NCBI RefSeq assembly: GCF_001315015.1
Contig: NZ_CP012915.1
Span: 806,001-870,000 of the forward strand
Direction of reading: 5' to 3'
Source: Azospirillum brasilense
Lineage (GTDB): Bacteria > Pseudomonadota > Alphaproteobacteria > Azospirillales > Azospirillaceae
Length of the DNA: 64,000 nucleotides
The notes under the pieces were generated by a model, which saw only the letters and a program-made list of their open reading frames with translations, searched no databases and had not been told where the DNA came from. Below, one piece after another: positions 8,371-16,347 of the stretch. Within the stretch, counting starts at the first letter, position 1; each line of letters begins with the position of its first letter. A program made the position numbers and the translations under genes.

Positions 8371-10197
8371 ATGCGCCGTGTGGCCGCAGGACTGTTGATC
8401 GGGCTGATCGCCGCCGCCGTGGCCGGAACGGCGGGCGCGCAGACACAGCAGGGCATGGCGCGGCACGGCATGGCGCTGTATGGCGAGCCCAAATATGGGC
8501 CGGACTTCCGGCATTTCGATTACGTCAACCCGGACGCCCCGAAGGGCGGCAAGGTGACCCTTCAGGCCATCGGCTCCTTCGACACGCTGAACCCCTTCAC
8601 GTTGCGCGGGGTGCCCGCGGCGGGGGCGGCGCTGATCTACGACACGCTGATGACCGGGTCGGCGGACGAGCCCTTCACCGAATACGGCCTGCTCGCGGAA
8701 AGCGTGGAGATGCCGGAGGACCGCTCCTCCATCACCTTCAACCTGCGCTCCGGCGCGCGGTGGCACGACGGCAAGCCGGTCACCGCGGAGGACGTGGTGT
8801 TCTCCTTCACCATCCTGACGGAGAGCCATCCCTTCTACCGCAGCTATTACGGCGCGGTGGACAAGGTGGAGGCGGAGGGGGAGCGCCGCGTCCGCTTCAC
8901 CTTCAAGCCGGGCGACAACCGCGAGCTTCCGATGATCGTCGGCCAGCTGCCCGTCCTGCCGAAGCATTATTGGGAGGGCAAGGACTTCCAGTCGACCACG
9001 CTGGAGCCACCGCTGGGCAGTGGTCCCTACCGCATCGCGTCCTTCGATCCGGGCCGCGGCATCACCTATGAGCGGGTTGCCGACTATTGGGGCCGGGACC
9101 TGCCGGTGAATGTCGGGCGGAACAATTTCGGCAGCATGGCCTACGAGTATTACCGCGACGCCAGCGTCGCCCTGCAGGCCTTCCGCGGCGGGCTGTACGA
9201 CTTCCGCCAGGAAAATGTCGCCAAGACCTGGGCCACCGGCTACGACTTCGACGCCGTGCGCGACGGCAGGGTGGTGAAGGAGGAGATCGCCAACGAGGTG
9301 CCGGCGGGCATGCAGGGCTTCGTGTTCAACACGCGCCGCCCGGTCTTCGCGAACCCGAAGGTGCGCCAAGCCATCGCCTACGCCTTCGATTTCGAATGGA
9401 CGAACCAGACCCTGTTCTACGGCGCCTACAAACGGACGGAGAGCTATTTCGAGAACTCGCCGCTCCAGTCCAGGGACCTGCCGCAGGGCCGCGAACTGGC
9501 GATCCTGGAGCCGCTGCGTGGGAAGGTGCCCGCCGAGGTCTTCGAGAAGACCTACCACCCGCCCAGCACGGAGGGCCAGAACGGGCTGCGCCGCAACCTC
9601 TTGGAGGCCAAGCGGCTGCTCGACGAGGCGGGGACCGACGTGCGCAACGGGGTGCGGGTCGACGTCGCGACCGGCAAGCCGCTGGACTTCGAAATCCTTC
9701 TGGACAGCCCGACCTTCGAGCGGGTGACGCTGCCCTTCATCGAGAATCTGAAGCGGCTCGGGATCCGCGCCAGCATCCGCACGGTGGACACAACCCAGTA
9801 CGAGAACCGCACGCGTGACTTCGATTTCGACATGGTTGTCCATGTCTGGCCGCAGTCCCTGTCGCCGGGGAACGAGCAGACCGGCTATTGGGGATCGGCC
9901 TTCGCCGACCGTCCGGGAAGCCAGAACATGGCCGGTGTGCGCAGCGAGGCGGTCGATCATCTGATCGGCGAGATCGTCCGCGCCAACAGCCAGGAGGATT
10001 TGAAGGCTGCGGTGTCGGCCCTGGACCGGGTGCTGCTGTGGAACCATTACGTGGTGCCGCACTGGTACTCCGGCGTCTACCGTGTGGCCTATTGGAGCCG
10101 GTTGAAGCGCCCCGACACCGTGCCGCCCTATTCGATCTCCTTCGACGCCTGGTGGCTGTCGGACGCCTCGTCCGCCGGCCCTGGCAAAGCGCCGTGA
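8371..10197 (+). CDS. ABC transporter periplasmic oligopeptide-binding protein (YejA-like, SBP family 5)
   Basis: 608 aa. A signal peptide MRRVAAGLLIGLIAAAVAG ends near GAQTQQG. The mature protein is a large family 5 binding protein: YVNPDAPKGGKVTL, FDTLNPFTLRG, the Asp/Glu-rich DGKPVTAEDVVFSF segment, LPKHYWEGKDF, GPYRIASFDPGRGI and PNPKVRQAIAYAFDFEW-type features. This matches the YejA subgroup, which supplies peptides to the YejBEF ABC transporter. The ATG at 8371 has GGGAGGA at optimal distance; the in-frame ATG at 8356 has none. No yejBEF permease or ATPase genes follow, so the partner must be elsewhere. Confidence 0.9.
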   Translation: MRRVAAGLLIGLIAAAVAGTAGAQTQQGMARHGMALYGEPKYGPDFRHFDYVNPDAPKGGKVTLQAIGSFDTLNPFTLRGVPAAGAALIYDTLMTGSADEPFTEYGLLAESVEMPEDRSSITFNLRSGARWHDGKPVTAEDVVFSFTILTESHPFYRSYYGAVDKVEAEGERRVRFTFKPGDNRELPMIVGQLPVLPKHYWEGKDFQSTTLEPPLGSGPYRIASFDPGRGITYERVADYWGRDLPVNVGRNNFGSMAYEYYRDASVALQAFRGGLYDFRQENVAKTWATGYDFDAVRDGRVVKEEIANEVPAGMQGFVFNTRRPVFANPKVRQAIAYAFDFEWTNQTLFYGAYKRTESYFENSPLQSRDLPQGRELAILEPLRGKVPAEVFEKTYHPPSTEGQNGLRRNLLEAKRLLDEAGTDVRNGVRVDVATGKPLDFEILLDSPTFERVTLPFIENLKRLGIRASIRTVDTTQYENRTRDFDFDMVVHVWPQSLSPGNEQTGYWGSAFADRPGSQNMAGVRSEAVDHLIGEIVRANSQEDLKAAVSALDRVLLWNHYVVPHWYSGVYRVAYWSRLKRPDTVPPYSISFDAWWLSDASSAGPGKAP

Positions 10198-10215
10198 CGA
10201 AGCAGGACGGCTGCC

Positions 10216-10620
10216 ATGAGTGTTCAATCACTGACCGCGACGCGGACCATCCTCGTCGTCGATGACAACGCCCTGATGCGCAAACTGCTGGTCCGTTGTC
10301 TGGAGGAGGGCGGTCATCGCGTTGTGGAGACGGACGATCCGCGGGGCGTGCTCGACCTGATGCGCGCGTTGAATCCCGATCTGGTGATCATGGACGTGGT
10401 GATGCCCGGCCTGTCCGGTGTCGAGCTGGTTCGGCTGATCCGCGCCGACCGGGCTTTGGCACGCACGCTGGTGGTAGCGGTGACCAATCTGTCCACACCT
10501 ACGGACATGCTGCGCTTTTCCAACGCCGGTTTCGACGGGCACGTGCCCAAACCGATCCAGCCGAAGGACTTCCTGGCGACGATCACCCGCTATCTGGACG
10601 GCAAGGGGGAACGAATATGA
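10216..10620 (+). CDS. Single-domain CheY-like response regulator
   Basis: 134 aa receiver domain without an output domain. It shows the acidic pair DD16-17 in ILVVDDNALM, phosphoacceptor D60 in LVIMDVVMPG, the Thr position in VAVTNLS, and the conserved Lys in GHVPKPIQPKDF. It begins 18 bp after the stop of the YejA-like gene, so co-transcription is likely. No kinase is adjacent. It may relay phosphate in a phosphorelay or bind a target protein such as a motor or kinase. Confidence 0.9.
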   Translation: MSVQSLTATRTILVVDDNALMRKLLVRCLEEGGHRVVETDDPRGVLDLMRALNPDLVIMDVVMPGLSGVELVRLIRADRALARTLVVAVTNLSTPTDMLRFSNAGFDGHVPKPIQPKDFLATITRYLDGKGERI

Positions 10621-10841
10621 AATCCCTTTAAAAACAGTCTATTAAGGAAATTTCATCAGGTATCACTCCAAAAATCAGAACGGCAGACTCTTTTATTTAG
10701 TAAGGTGAGGAAATGATCTCAGCCATCTGAAAAGAAACGATTTTCTCAACTCGCACAGTGGCATCGTCCGGTGCCCGCTCCTCAGTGACGAGCAGTCCAT
10801 GCTAAAGTCCGGTCCTCCTTGCCCGTTCCGCCATTCAGCCC

Positions 10842-11294
10842 ATGAAGGTCATCGCCGCCGTTCCGCTGTTGCTTGCGCTGCTGGCTGTGCCCGCGGCGGC
10901 GGACCCGATGCGGGTCGAGCGGACCGATCCCGGCCATCTGCGCGCCTTGAATCGCTCCTCGCTTCCCCCAGAGGTCATTCCGCCTCGCACCCGCTACGTG
11001 CGCAGCCAAGCGGTCTATAGCCTGCCAAAGGGGCTGGAGGGGTTCACCCGCTACGACGCCGCCTTGTCGCGCCTGTGCCAGCGCGGTGCCTTCGGGCAGG
11101 AGATGGACGGCTTCTACTGGGCGCGGACCCCGGACAAGCGTTACGGCGTCGCCTTCTCCGGTGGGGCGAACCTGTCGGACCCGCAGAACAAGCGGAAAAC
11201 CGGAGAGGTGTATTTCTTCGACGGCCAGGACAGTCGCTGCAGCGTCTATGTCGGCGAACAGGCCAAGCTGATGCCGCACTACGTTGGTCCCTGA
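10842..11294 (+). CDS. Hypothetical secreted protein, 150 aa
   Basis: Not recognised. A clear Sec signal peptide (MKVIAAVPLLLALLAVPAAA, cleavage near ADP) predicts periplasmic location. The mature part is basic with two well-separated cysteines (SRLCQRG and DSRCSVYVG) that could form a disulfide. It ends HYVGP. The upstream 220 bp (10621-10841) is strikingly AT-rich compared with the surroundings and probably holds its promoter. The stop codon lies inside the first copy of a 16-bp tandem triplication. Convergent with the MetX-like gene. Confidence 0.72.
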   Translation: MKVIAAVPLLLALLAVPAAADPMRVERTDPGHLRALNRSSLPPEVIPPRTRYVRSQAVYSLPKGLEGFTRYDAALSRLCQRGAFGQEMDGFYWARTPDKRYGVAFSGGANLSDPQNKRKTGEVYFFDGQDSRCSVYVGEQAKLMPHYVGP

Positions 11295-11328
11295 GAACGT
11301 TGGTCCCTGAGAACGTTGGTCCTTGAGA
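11281..11328 (+). repeat. Three tandem copies of a 16-bp unit spanning a stop codon
   Basis: The unit ACGTTGGTCCCTGAGA occurs at 11281-11296 and 11297-11312, with a third copy at 11313-11328 carrying one C-to-T change. The first copy encodes the last residues and the TGA stop of the upstream gene. The unit length is not a multiple of three, and each copy carries its own TGA. Confidence 0.95.
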
Positions 11329-11340
11329 GCAAACGGAAAA

Positions 11341-11373
11341 CGCCCCGCCGGGCGGTTATCTCCGGGCGGGGCG
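11341..11373. terminator. GC-rich hairpin between convergent genes, possible terminator
   Basis: CGCCCCGCC (11341-11349) pairs with GGCGGGGCG (11365-11373) around a 15-base loop. It lies between the convergent genes ending at 11294 and 11384. The T-run on either side is weak, so termination efficiency is uncertain. Confidence 0.5.
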
Positions 11374-11383
11374 GTTGCGTTCG

Positions 11384-12580
11384 TCACTTCGCCATGAAGG
11401 CCGATATCGTATCTCCCGCCTTGGCGATGTTGGCGATGCCGTCGAGATGGCCGAGGCTGGTGGTGATCGCGTCGGTGTAGGTGACCGCGACGCCCTGCTT
11501 TTCGAGCCGCTCCTTCAGAGGGCGCATGGCGCGTTCCGGCGGGAAGACGAGGTCGTCGGCGGACGGGATCAGCAGGACCGGTGCCTTGATCTTCGCCAGC
11601 CCCTCGTCCAACGACCCGCCGCCACCCACCAGGAAGGTCTGGTTGGCCTTCACCAGATACAGGAAGTGGTTGGCGTCGCTGACCGCAGCGCGGGCGGCGG
11701 CGGCCTTGTCCAGCCACGCCTCGATGGCGTACTGGTTGTTCATGCTGGCGGCGGGGTCCTTGCCGTCCTCCGCCCAACCGCGGCCGAAGGTGGCGTCGGC
11801 CCATTTCCAATGGCGGGCGTGCAGTGTCACCAGTTTCAGCGCCTCGGTCAGCCCGGCCTTGGGCTCCGTCTTGCCGTAGTAATCGCCGCCCTGCCAGTTC
11901 GGATCGACGCGGATCGGGGCCGCCCACAGATTCAGCCAGCCGATCAGGAAGGGATCGGCTTCGGCCCCGCCGATCACCGCGACCACGCGCTTGACCATCT
12001 CCGGATGGGCGGCGCCCCATTCCAGCGCCTGGAGCGATCCCATGGACCCGCCCATCACCGCATGCAGAGACGTGACATTAAGGCTGTCCAGCAATGCCTT
12101 CTGAACGTTTACGAAATCGCGGATTGTGACGACCGGGAAGCTCATGCCGTAGGGTTTGCCGGTGTCCGGGTTGACGCTGGCCGGGCCTGTGGTGGTGACG
12201 GTCGGGTCCTTCGGCGACAGGTTCACCAGCGTGTCGGAGCTGACGATGAAGTATTTGTCGGTGTCCAGCGGCTTGCCCGGCCCAATGATGGAATCCCAAT
12301 AGCCGGGGGCCGGGTCCTCCATCTTGTACTTGCCGGCGGCATGGCTGTTGCCGCTGAAGAAATGGGTGACGAGGATGACGTTGTCCTTGGCGTCGTTCAG
12401 CTTGCCGTAGCTTTCCCAGCCGATCCGGACGTTCTTGATCGTGCCGCCGCCCACCGTGGTGTAGGACGGCATCTCGAACACCTTCTTCTCCACGAGGCCT
12501 TCGAAGGCCAGGGCCGGCGCCGCGCAGAAGAGCCCGGCGGCCAGAACCAGACCGCCGAGCCGTTTCGCCAGAGAACGCAT
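11384..12580 (-). CDS. Exported alpha/beta hydrolase of the homoserine O-acetyltransferase (MetX) family
   Basis: 398 aa. The fold is that of MetX: a nucleophile elbow VMGGSMGSLQALEWG with Ser179, an acidic residue in LIPSADDLVFPP, and a His in SLGHLDGI forming a Ser-Asp-His triad. Unlike true MetX, which is cytoplasmic, this protein starts with a signal peptide (MRSLAKRLGGLVLAAGLFCAA, cleavage near ALAF). It is therefore predicted to be periplasmic, so methionine synthesis is unlikely. It probably acts as an esterase or acyltransferase on an unknown substrate. It lies 103 bp downstream of the YbjQ gene on the same strand. Confidence 0.82.
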   Translation of the reverse strand: MRSLAKRLGGLVLAAGLFCAAPALAFEGLVEKKVFEMPSYTTVGGGTIKNVRIGWESYGKLNDAKDNVILVTHFFSGNSHAAGKYKMEDPAPGYWDSIIGPGKPLDTDKYFIVSSDTLVNLSPKDPTVTTTGPASVNPDTGKPYGMSFPVVTIRDFVNVQKALLDSLNVTSLHAVMGGSMGSLQALEWGAAHPEMVKRVVAVIGGAEADPFLIGWLNLWAAPIRVDPNWQGGDYYGKTEPKAGLTEALKLVTLHARHWKWADATFGRGWAEDGKDPAASMNNQYAIEAWLDKAAAARAAVSDANHFLYLVKANQTFLVGGGGSLDEGLAKIKAPVLLIPSADDLVFPPERAMRPLKERLEKQGVAVTYTDAITTSLGHLDGIANIAKAGDTISAFMAK

Positions 12581-12683
12581 GTCGTCCCTCCCGTTTCTCA
12601 GGTCCCTATCGATGCGGGGAGGGAGTGTAAGAGGGTGCGGCTGCCCGTCCAGGCGGGCAATCGGCCTAAACGGTTGGGGGAAC

Positions 12684-13004
12684 TCAGCCCAGCCGGACGG
12701 CGGTTCCGTTGATGGAAACCATCAGCATGCCGTTCTCCTTGCCCAGCACCTCGTAATCGATGTCCACGCCGACGATGGCGTCCGCGCCCAGCGCCCGCGC
12801 AGCGTCCTGCAGATCGGCGAAGGCGGCCTCTCGGGCGTCGCGCAGCGCGTTCTGGTAGCCGCCGGCCCGGCCGCCGACGATGTCGCGGATGCCGGAGAAC
12901 AGGTCGCGGAACATGTTCACGCCTAAAATCGCCTCGCCCGCGACCATGCCCAGATATTGGGTGACGGGACGGCCTTCGACGGTGTCGGTGCTGGTGACGA
13001 TCAT
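12684..13004 (-). CDS. YbjQ/UPF0145 family protein
   Basis: 106 aa, matching the usual length of this small family. Features: [19 protein letters not shown] at the N-terminus, [20 protein letters not shown] in the middle, and the family signature [16 protein letters not shown]. It forms a beta-rich oligomeric fold; biochemical function is unknown. The ATG at 13004 has a strong GGAGGA site. Divergent from the S24-like regulator, with 218 bp between the start codons. Confidence 0.88.
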   Translation of the reverse strand: MIVTSTDTVEGRPVTQYLGMVAGEAILGVNMFRDLFSGIRDIVGGRAGGYQNALRDAREAAFADLQDAARALGADAIVGVDIDYEVLGKENGMLMVSINGTAVRLG

Positions 13005-13222
13005 CGCTTCCTCCGGATGTGGTTTCGCGCCCTCCAGATGGCGGCGTGCACGGCACGGCGCAATGGGTTGGGAAAGGGCGCAGCCGGAGGGGAGGGGGGG
13101 CAACGCGATACTGCGAAATCGCAGCGCATCCTCGGCGAAATTGCGACATAAGCGAAGAAACCTTGCGCGTTCCGTCAACGTTCTCTCTTATAAGGCGCTC
13201 TTTCGGCGGGGAGGACGGCGGT

Positions 13223-13858
13223 ATGGACGACACGCGGCGGGCGATCCTGCGCTGGATGACTGGTGTGATGGAGGCTCAGGGCTGGAGCGCCGGAGCCTGG
13301 GCGCGGCTGGCCGAGGTGACCCCGACCAACATCACCCGCTTCCTGCGCGACCCGGCGCGCGGCAGCGTTCCCAGCGCGGAAACCCTGGGCCGGTTGGCCC
13401 GTGTCGCCGGGTCGGAGCCGCGCTTCCTCGACGAGACCGCCTACACGCCGGTCGCTCGCGTACCGCTGCTGTCGGTCGAGCAGGTGCGCGCCTTCCTGGA
13501 ACTGGGGCGGCGGGCGGGCGAATCCTTCATCGCCGCGGCGCTCAGCGGCGGCGCGCGGGGCATCGCCGTGGACCGCCCGGCCTCACGCCGCGCCTTCGCG
13601 CTGACCATCGCCTCTTCCAGCCTGAACGCCGCCGGCGTGCTGCCCGACGACTGCGTGGTGCTGGAGCCGTTGGACGTGCTGGCCCCGCAGGCCGGTGACG
13701 TGGTGGTTACGGTGGGCGACGGAACGGTGTGCGGATACCGCTTTTTCCCACCCCATCTGCTGCCAGTCAGCACCGACCCCGGTTGCCGCCCGACGCCCAT
13801 CGAGCGCGCCAACGTCGCGGGGGTCGCGGTTCACATCACGCGCTTCCTGCGCGCCTGA
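13223..13858 (+). CDS. Helix-turn-helix regulator with S24/LexA-like C-terminal domain, catalytic Lys absent
   Basis: 211 aa. The N-terminal region (about 20-60) looks like a helix-turn-helix (WARLAEVTPTNITRFLRDP). The C-terminal half resembles the S24 peptidase domain of CI/LexA repressors: SSSLNAAGVLPDDCVVLEP aligns with the serine loop (usual GDSM..aGI.pGD), followed by LAPQAGDVVVTVGDG. Where these repressors carry the catalytic lysine, this protein reads TVCGYRF, with no Lys. It may therefore dimerise but not self-cleave. It precedes the recombination cassette on the same strand and is a candidate regulator of it. The ATG at 13223 follows GGGGAGGACGG. Confidence 0.78.
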   Translation: MDDTRRAILRWMTGVMEAQGWSAGAWARLAEVTPTNITRFLRDPARGSVPSAETLGRLARVAGSEPRFLDETAYTPVARVPLLSVEQVRAFLELGRRAGESFIAAALSGGARGIAVDRPASRRAFALTIASSSLNAAGVLPDDCVVLEPLDVLAPQAGDVVVTVGDGTVCGYRFFPPHLLPVSTDPGCRPTPIERANVAGVAVHITRFLRA

Positions 13859-14198
13859 TCGCGCGTATTTGGCGGGAATCTGGGAGAAAAGCTGCCAATT
13901 CTGGCGGTGAAATTCTTTTCCATAACCCCCTTTGACTCCACGAATCCATAACCATCTGTGCCGAGTCGCCCGACTCGGTCACAGCGGGACCGCGGCTGCG
14001 CTGCATTCTACTTAGTTTTTTGAAAAGGTTCGAAGATTCGATCCTGCGGCCAAGCCGCAGGTTCTCTTTTTGTTCTTGAACCCTGCGTGTTCGCAGCCCA
14101 TATTCACGATACGGCTTATGGTTAACGGCGATGGCGCTGCGAAGACGCATCGATTCGAAACCAGAGACGCAGAGAAACGGCTGGGGGCCGGCAGGGGA
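13859..14198. promoter_or_regulatory. 340-bp leader of the recombination cassette with GANTC cluster and two hairpins
   Basis: No convincing gene was found. It holds an 18-bp palindrome CCGAGTCG-CC-CGACTCGG (13961-13978). It also holds a terminator-like hairpin, CCTGCGGC (14043-14050), loop CAA, GCCGCAGG (14054-14061), followed by TTCTCTTTTTG. GANTC sites, the CcrM methylation target in alphaproteobacteria, lie at 13934, 13942, 13963, 13972, 14035 and 14152. Base composition is clearly more AT-rich than the flanking genes. A promoter, operator and attenuator or small RNA are all possible. Confidence 0.6.
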
Positions 14199-15152
14199 AT
14201 GGCGATTACGGACGCGCAGCGCGCCGCACGGGCAGGGCGTATCGGGTCTTCCGACGCCACCCGCATCATGGCGGGCGACTGGCTGAGCCTGTGGCGCGAG
14301 AAGACAGGGCGGTCGTCGCCGGCCGACCTCGACCTCGTCGCCGCGGTGCAGATCGGCATTGCGACCGAACACCTGCATCCCCGCTTCGTGGAAAAGGCCA
14401 CCGGCCTTCCCTGCGTGCCGGCGGAACGGACCTGGGTCCATCCGGAGCATGACTGGATGGTCGCCCACCCGGATTTCCTGACCTGGGAGGGCGACACGGA
14501 CGGCGGCGCGCCGGACACGCTGCCCGACACTTTGGTGGAAGCGAAATTCACCGGCGGTTTTCAGACGGATGCGGAACTGGCTCAGCGCTACCACTGGCAG
14601 GTCCAGCACCAGCTGGTGGTCACCGGGCTGGACCGGGCCATGCTGTCCATTCTGCGCCCCACCGGCCACACGCTCGTCCGGGTGCCGCGACGGGAGGCGG
14701 ATTGCGGGCGGCTGATGGCGACGCTGGATGCCTTCTGGTGGCACGTCGCCAACGATGTGGAGCCCGGCGATCCGCTGCCCGCGGAGGCGCCGTCCTACGA
14801 GACGCGTCGGGTGGTCGATATGGCCCGGCACAACCGCTTCGCCGCTCTGGCGGCGGAACTGGTCGACCGCCGCGCCGCCGCGCTCGCTGTCCGCGAGGCG
14901 GAGGCCGCCTTGAAGGCGCTGATGCCCGCCGACGCGCGCATCGCCTTCGTGGCGGGGGAGGAACCGGGCCGCGGCCTGTATCTCGCCCGCGACCGCGAGG
15001 GACGCCTGTCGTTGCGCTACGGCGCGCCGCCGCGGCGGGCGCTCGACACCGCCGAACCGTGGCAGCCGGCCACGGCCGATCCGTCCCCTGACCCGAGCCT
15101 GGACGCTGTGCTCAGCGGCGGCTGGGGTGAGGGGAGAGACGAACGCTACTGA
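14199..15152 (+). CDS. YqaJ/lambda-exonuclease-type viral recombinase nuclease
   Basis: 317 aa. Predicted 5'-3' double-strand DNA exonuclease of the PD-(D/E)XK superfamily. Visible motifs: GRIGSSDATRIMAGD (YqaJ N-terminal signature), HPRFVEKATG, the acidic residue in WMVAHPDFLTWEGD, the E-x-K pair in TLVEAKFTGG, and the Q-rich helix YHWQVQHQLVVTGL. Such nucleases resect ends for a partner annealing protein, which is the next gene and overlaps this one by a few codons. The ATG at 14199 is chosen because homology starts soon after it; an in-frame ATG at 14118 is an alternative. No capsid, terminase or integrase genes are nearby, so this looks domesticated. Confidence 0.82.
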   Translation: MAITDAQRAARAGRIGSSDATRIMAGDWLSLWREKTGRSSPADLDLVAAVQIGIATEHLHPRFVEKATGLPCVPAERTWVHPEHDWMVAHPDFLTWEGDTDGGAPDTLPDTLVEAKFTGGFQTDAELAQRYHWQVQHQLVVTGLDRAMLSILRPTGHTLVRVPRREADCGRLMATLDAFWWHVANDVEPGDPLPAEAPSYETRRVVDMARHNRFAALAAELVDRRAAALAVREAEAALKALMPADARIAFVAGEEPGRGLYLARDREGRLSLRYGAPPRRALDTAEPWQPATADPSPDPSLDAVLSGGWGEGRDERY

Positions 15153-15174
15153 CCACAAGGGGAACCCGACGACC

Positions 15175-15981
15175 ATGGGACGCATGAGCAAGACCGACAC
15201 CGTTGCCGAAACCGAAAAGACCGTCAGCACGGCCGCTCCGAAGGTCGCGGGTTCCCAGACCGCCACCGTGGACCCCGCCGCCCCGGACCCCATGCATTTG
15301 TGGAACCGGCTGAAGCGGACCGACCCCAAGGCGACCAAGCCCTTCACCCGCTCCGGTGGCTTCCGCGGCACGCAGATCGACCCGACGTGGCGCCTGATGA
15401 TGATGACCGAGGTGTTCGGTCCGGTCGGCAAGGGCTGGGGCTATGAGCAGATGGATTGGACCATCGCCGAGCGCATGATCTTCATCTGCGCCCGCGTCTG
15501 GTACCTCGACCCGGAGACGGGCGAGAAGTGCTGGACCGGGCCGCAGTGGGGCGGCACGGAGATGGTCCGCCGCCGCAACGGCATCGAGGCGCCCGACGAC
15601 GAGTGCTTCAAGATGTCGATGACCGACGCGGTGGGCAAATGCCTCGTCCAGCTCGGCCTTGCCGCCGACGTCCATATGGGCCAGTTCGACGACAGCAAGT
15701 ACCGGGAGGAGGCCGAGGCCTTCTACGCCGCCAAGTCCAACCCGGACCTGCAGCCGTCCGCCATCGCCGCCTTCGAGGAAGAGATCCGCAAGCGGCTCGG
15801 CGCCTGTCTGGACCTGGACGACCTGGAGGAGCTGTGGCGCACCGGCGCCGGCACCCGCCTGCGCGAGATCGGCACGGTGGACCGCACGGCCCAGCACCGC
15901 ATCACCAGCCTGTTCGCCCAGAAGAAGGCGGAAATCCTGAAGCAAGACGACGATGAGGGCGGCGATCTGGAGGCCGCCTGA
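15175..15981 (+). CDS. Phage-type single-strand annealing protein, putative (Erf/Rad52-like)
   Basis: 268 aa. The core KPFTRSGGFRGTQIDPTW, TEVFGPVGKGWGYEQ and TDAVGKCLVQLGLAADVHMG followed by FDDSKY resembles phage recombination proteins I recall as Erf/Sak-like annealing proteins that partner YqaJ exonucleases. This assignment is by memory of motifs and is not verified. The N-terminal 40 residues are Thr/Ala-rich and probably disordered, and the tail is acidic (KQDDDEGGDLEAA), as in several annealing proteins. It starts at the ATG at 15175, or possibly 15184, 22 bp after the exonuclease stop. Together the two genes would form a Red-like repair or recombination pair. Confidence 0.65.
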   Translation: MGRMSKTDTVAETEKTVSTAAPKVAGSQTATVDPAAPDPMHLWNRLKRTDPKATKPFTRSGGFRGTQIDPTWRLMMMTEVFGPVGKGWGYEQMDWTIAERMIFICARVWYLDPETGEKCWTGPQWGGTEMVRRRNGIEAPDDECFKMSMTDAVGKCLVQLGLAADVHMGQFDDSKYREEAEAFYAAKSNPDLQPSAIAAFEEEIRKRLGACLDLDDLEELWRTGAGTRLREIGTVDRTAQHRITSLFAQKKAEILKQDDDEGGDLEAA

Positions 15982-16020
15982 GCCACGCCATTCCCGCGGC
16001 GTGGAAGGGAGAAGTCCTGA

Positions 16021-16332
16021 ATGACACCCGCAAGCACCACCACTGAACGTTCCCCAAGCGGCCTGTTCCGCATGAGCGCCTGGGAAGGCGAGATGGAGCG
16101 CAGCTATCCCCAGCTTCCGCGCTGGTACTGGAACGAGGCGGAACGCCGCAAGCAGTATGCCCGCTGGGTCGAGGCGGAGGCGGAATCGCTGGCTCTGCGG
16201 CTGGCCGGGCTGCTCCGTCCCGACACCCCGGCAGACTCCGCCGGCCCGGCCCGCCTGCTGGTCGAATCGCTGGCCCGCGACGCCGAATGGGCGCGCAGCC
16301 TGGAAGACCGGCTGCTCCGCAACGCCGCGTGA
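16021..16332 (+). CDS. Hypothetical protein of the recombination cassette, 103 aa
   Basis: Not recognised. A small charged helical protein with MSAWEGEMERSYPQLPRWYW near the N-terminus and a long amphipathic helix (ERRKQYARWVEAEAESLALR). It starts 39 bp after the annealing protein with a good site (GGAAGGGAGAAG) and is followed 15 bp later by another small gene, so the four genes very probably form one operon. A role as an accessory to the nuclease/annealing pair is inferred only from position. Confidence 0.7.
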   Translation: MTPASTTTERSPSGLFRMSAWEGEMERSYPQLPRWYWNEAERRKQYARWVEAEAESLALRLAGLLRPDTPADSAGPARLLVESLARDAEWARSLEDRLLRNAA

Positions 16333-16347
16333 TCGAAAGGCCGCCTG

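Noticed and set aside
14028..14061. tRNA-like T-arm sequence (GGTTCGAAGATTCG)
   Set aside because: No acceptor, D or anticodon arms can be folded around it.
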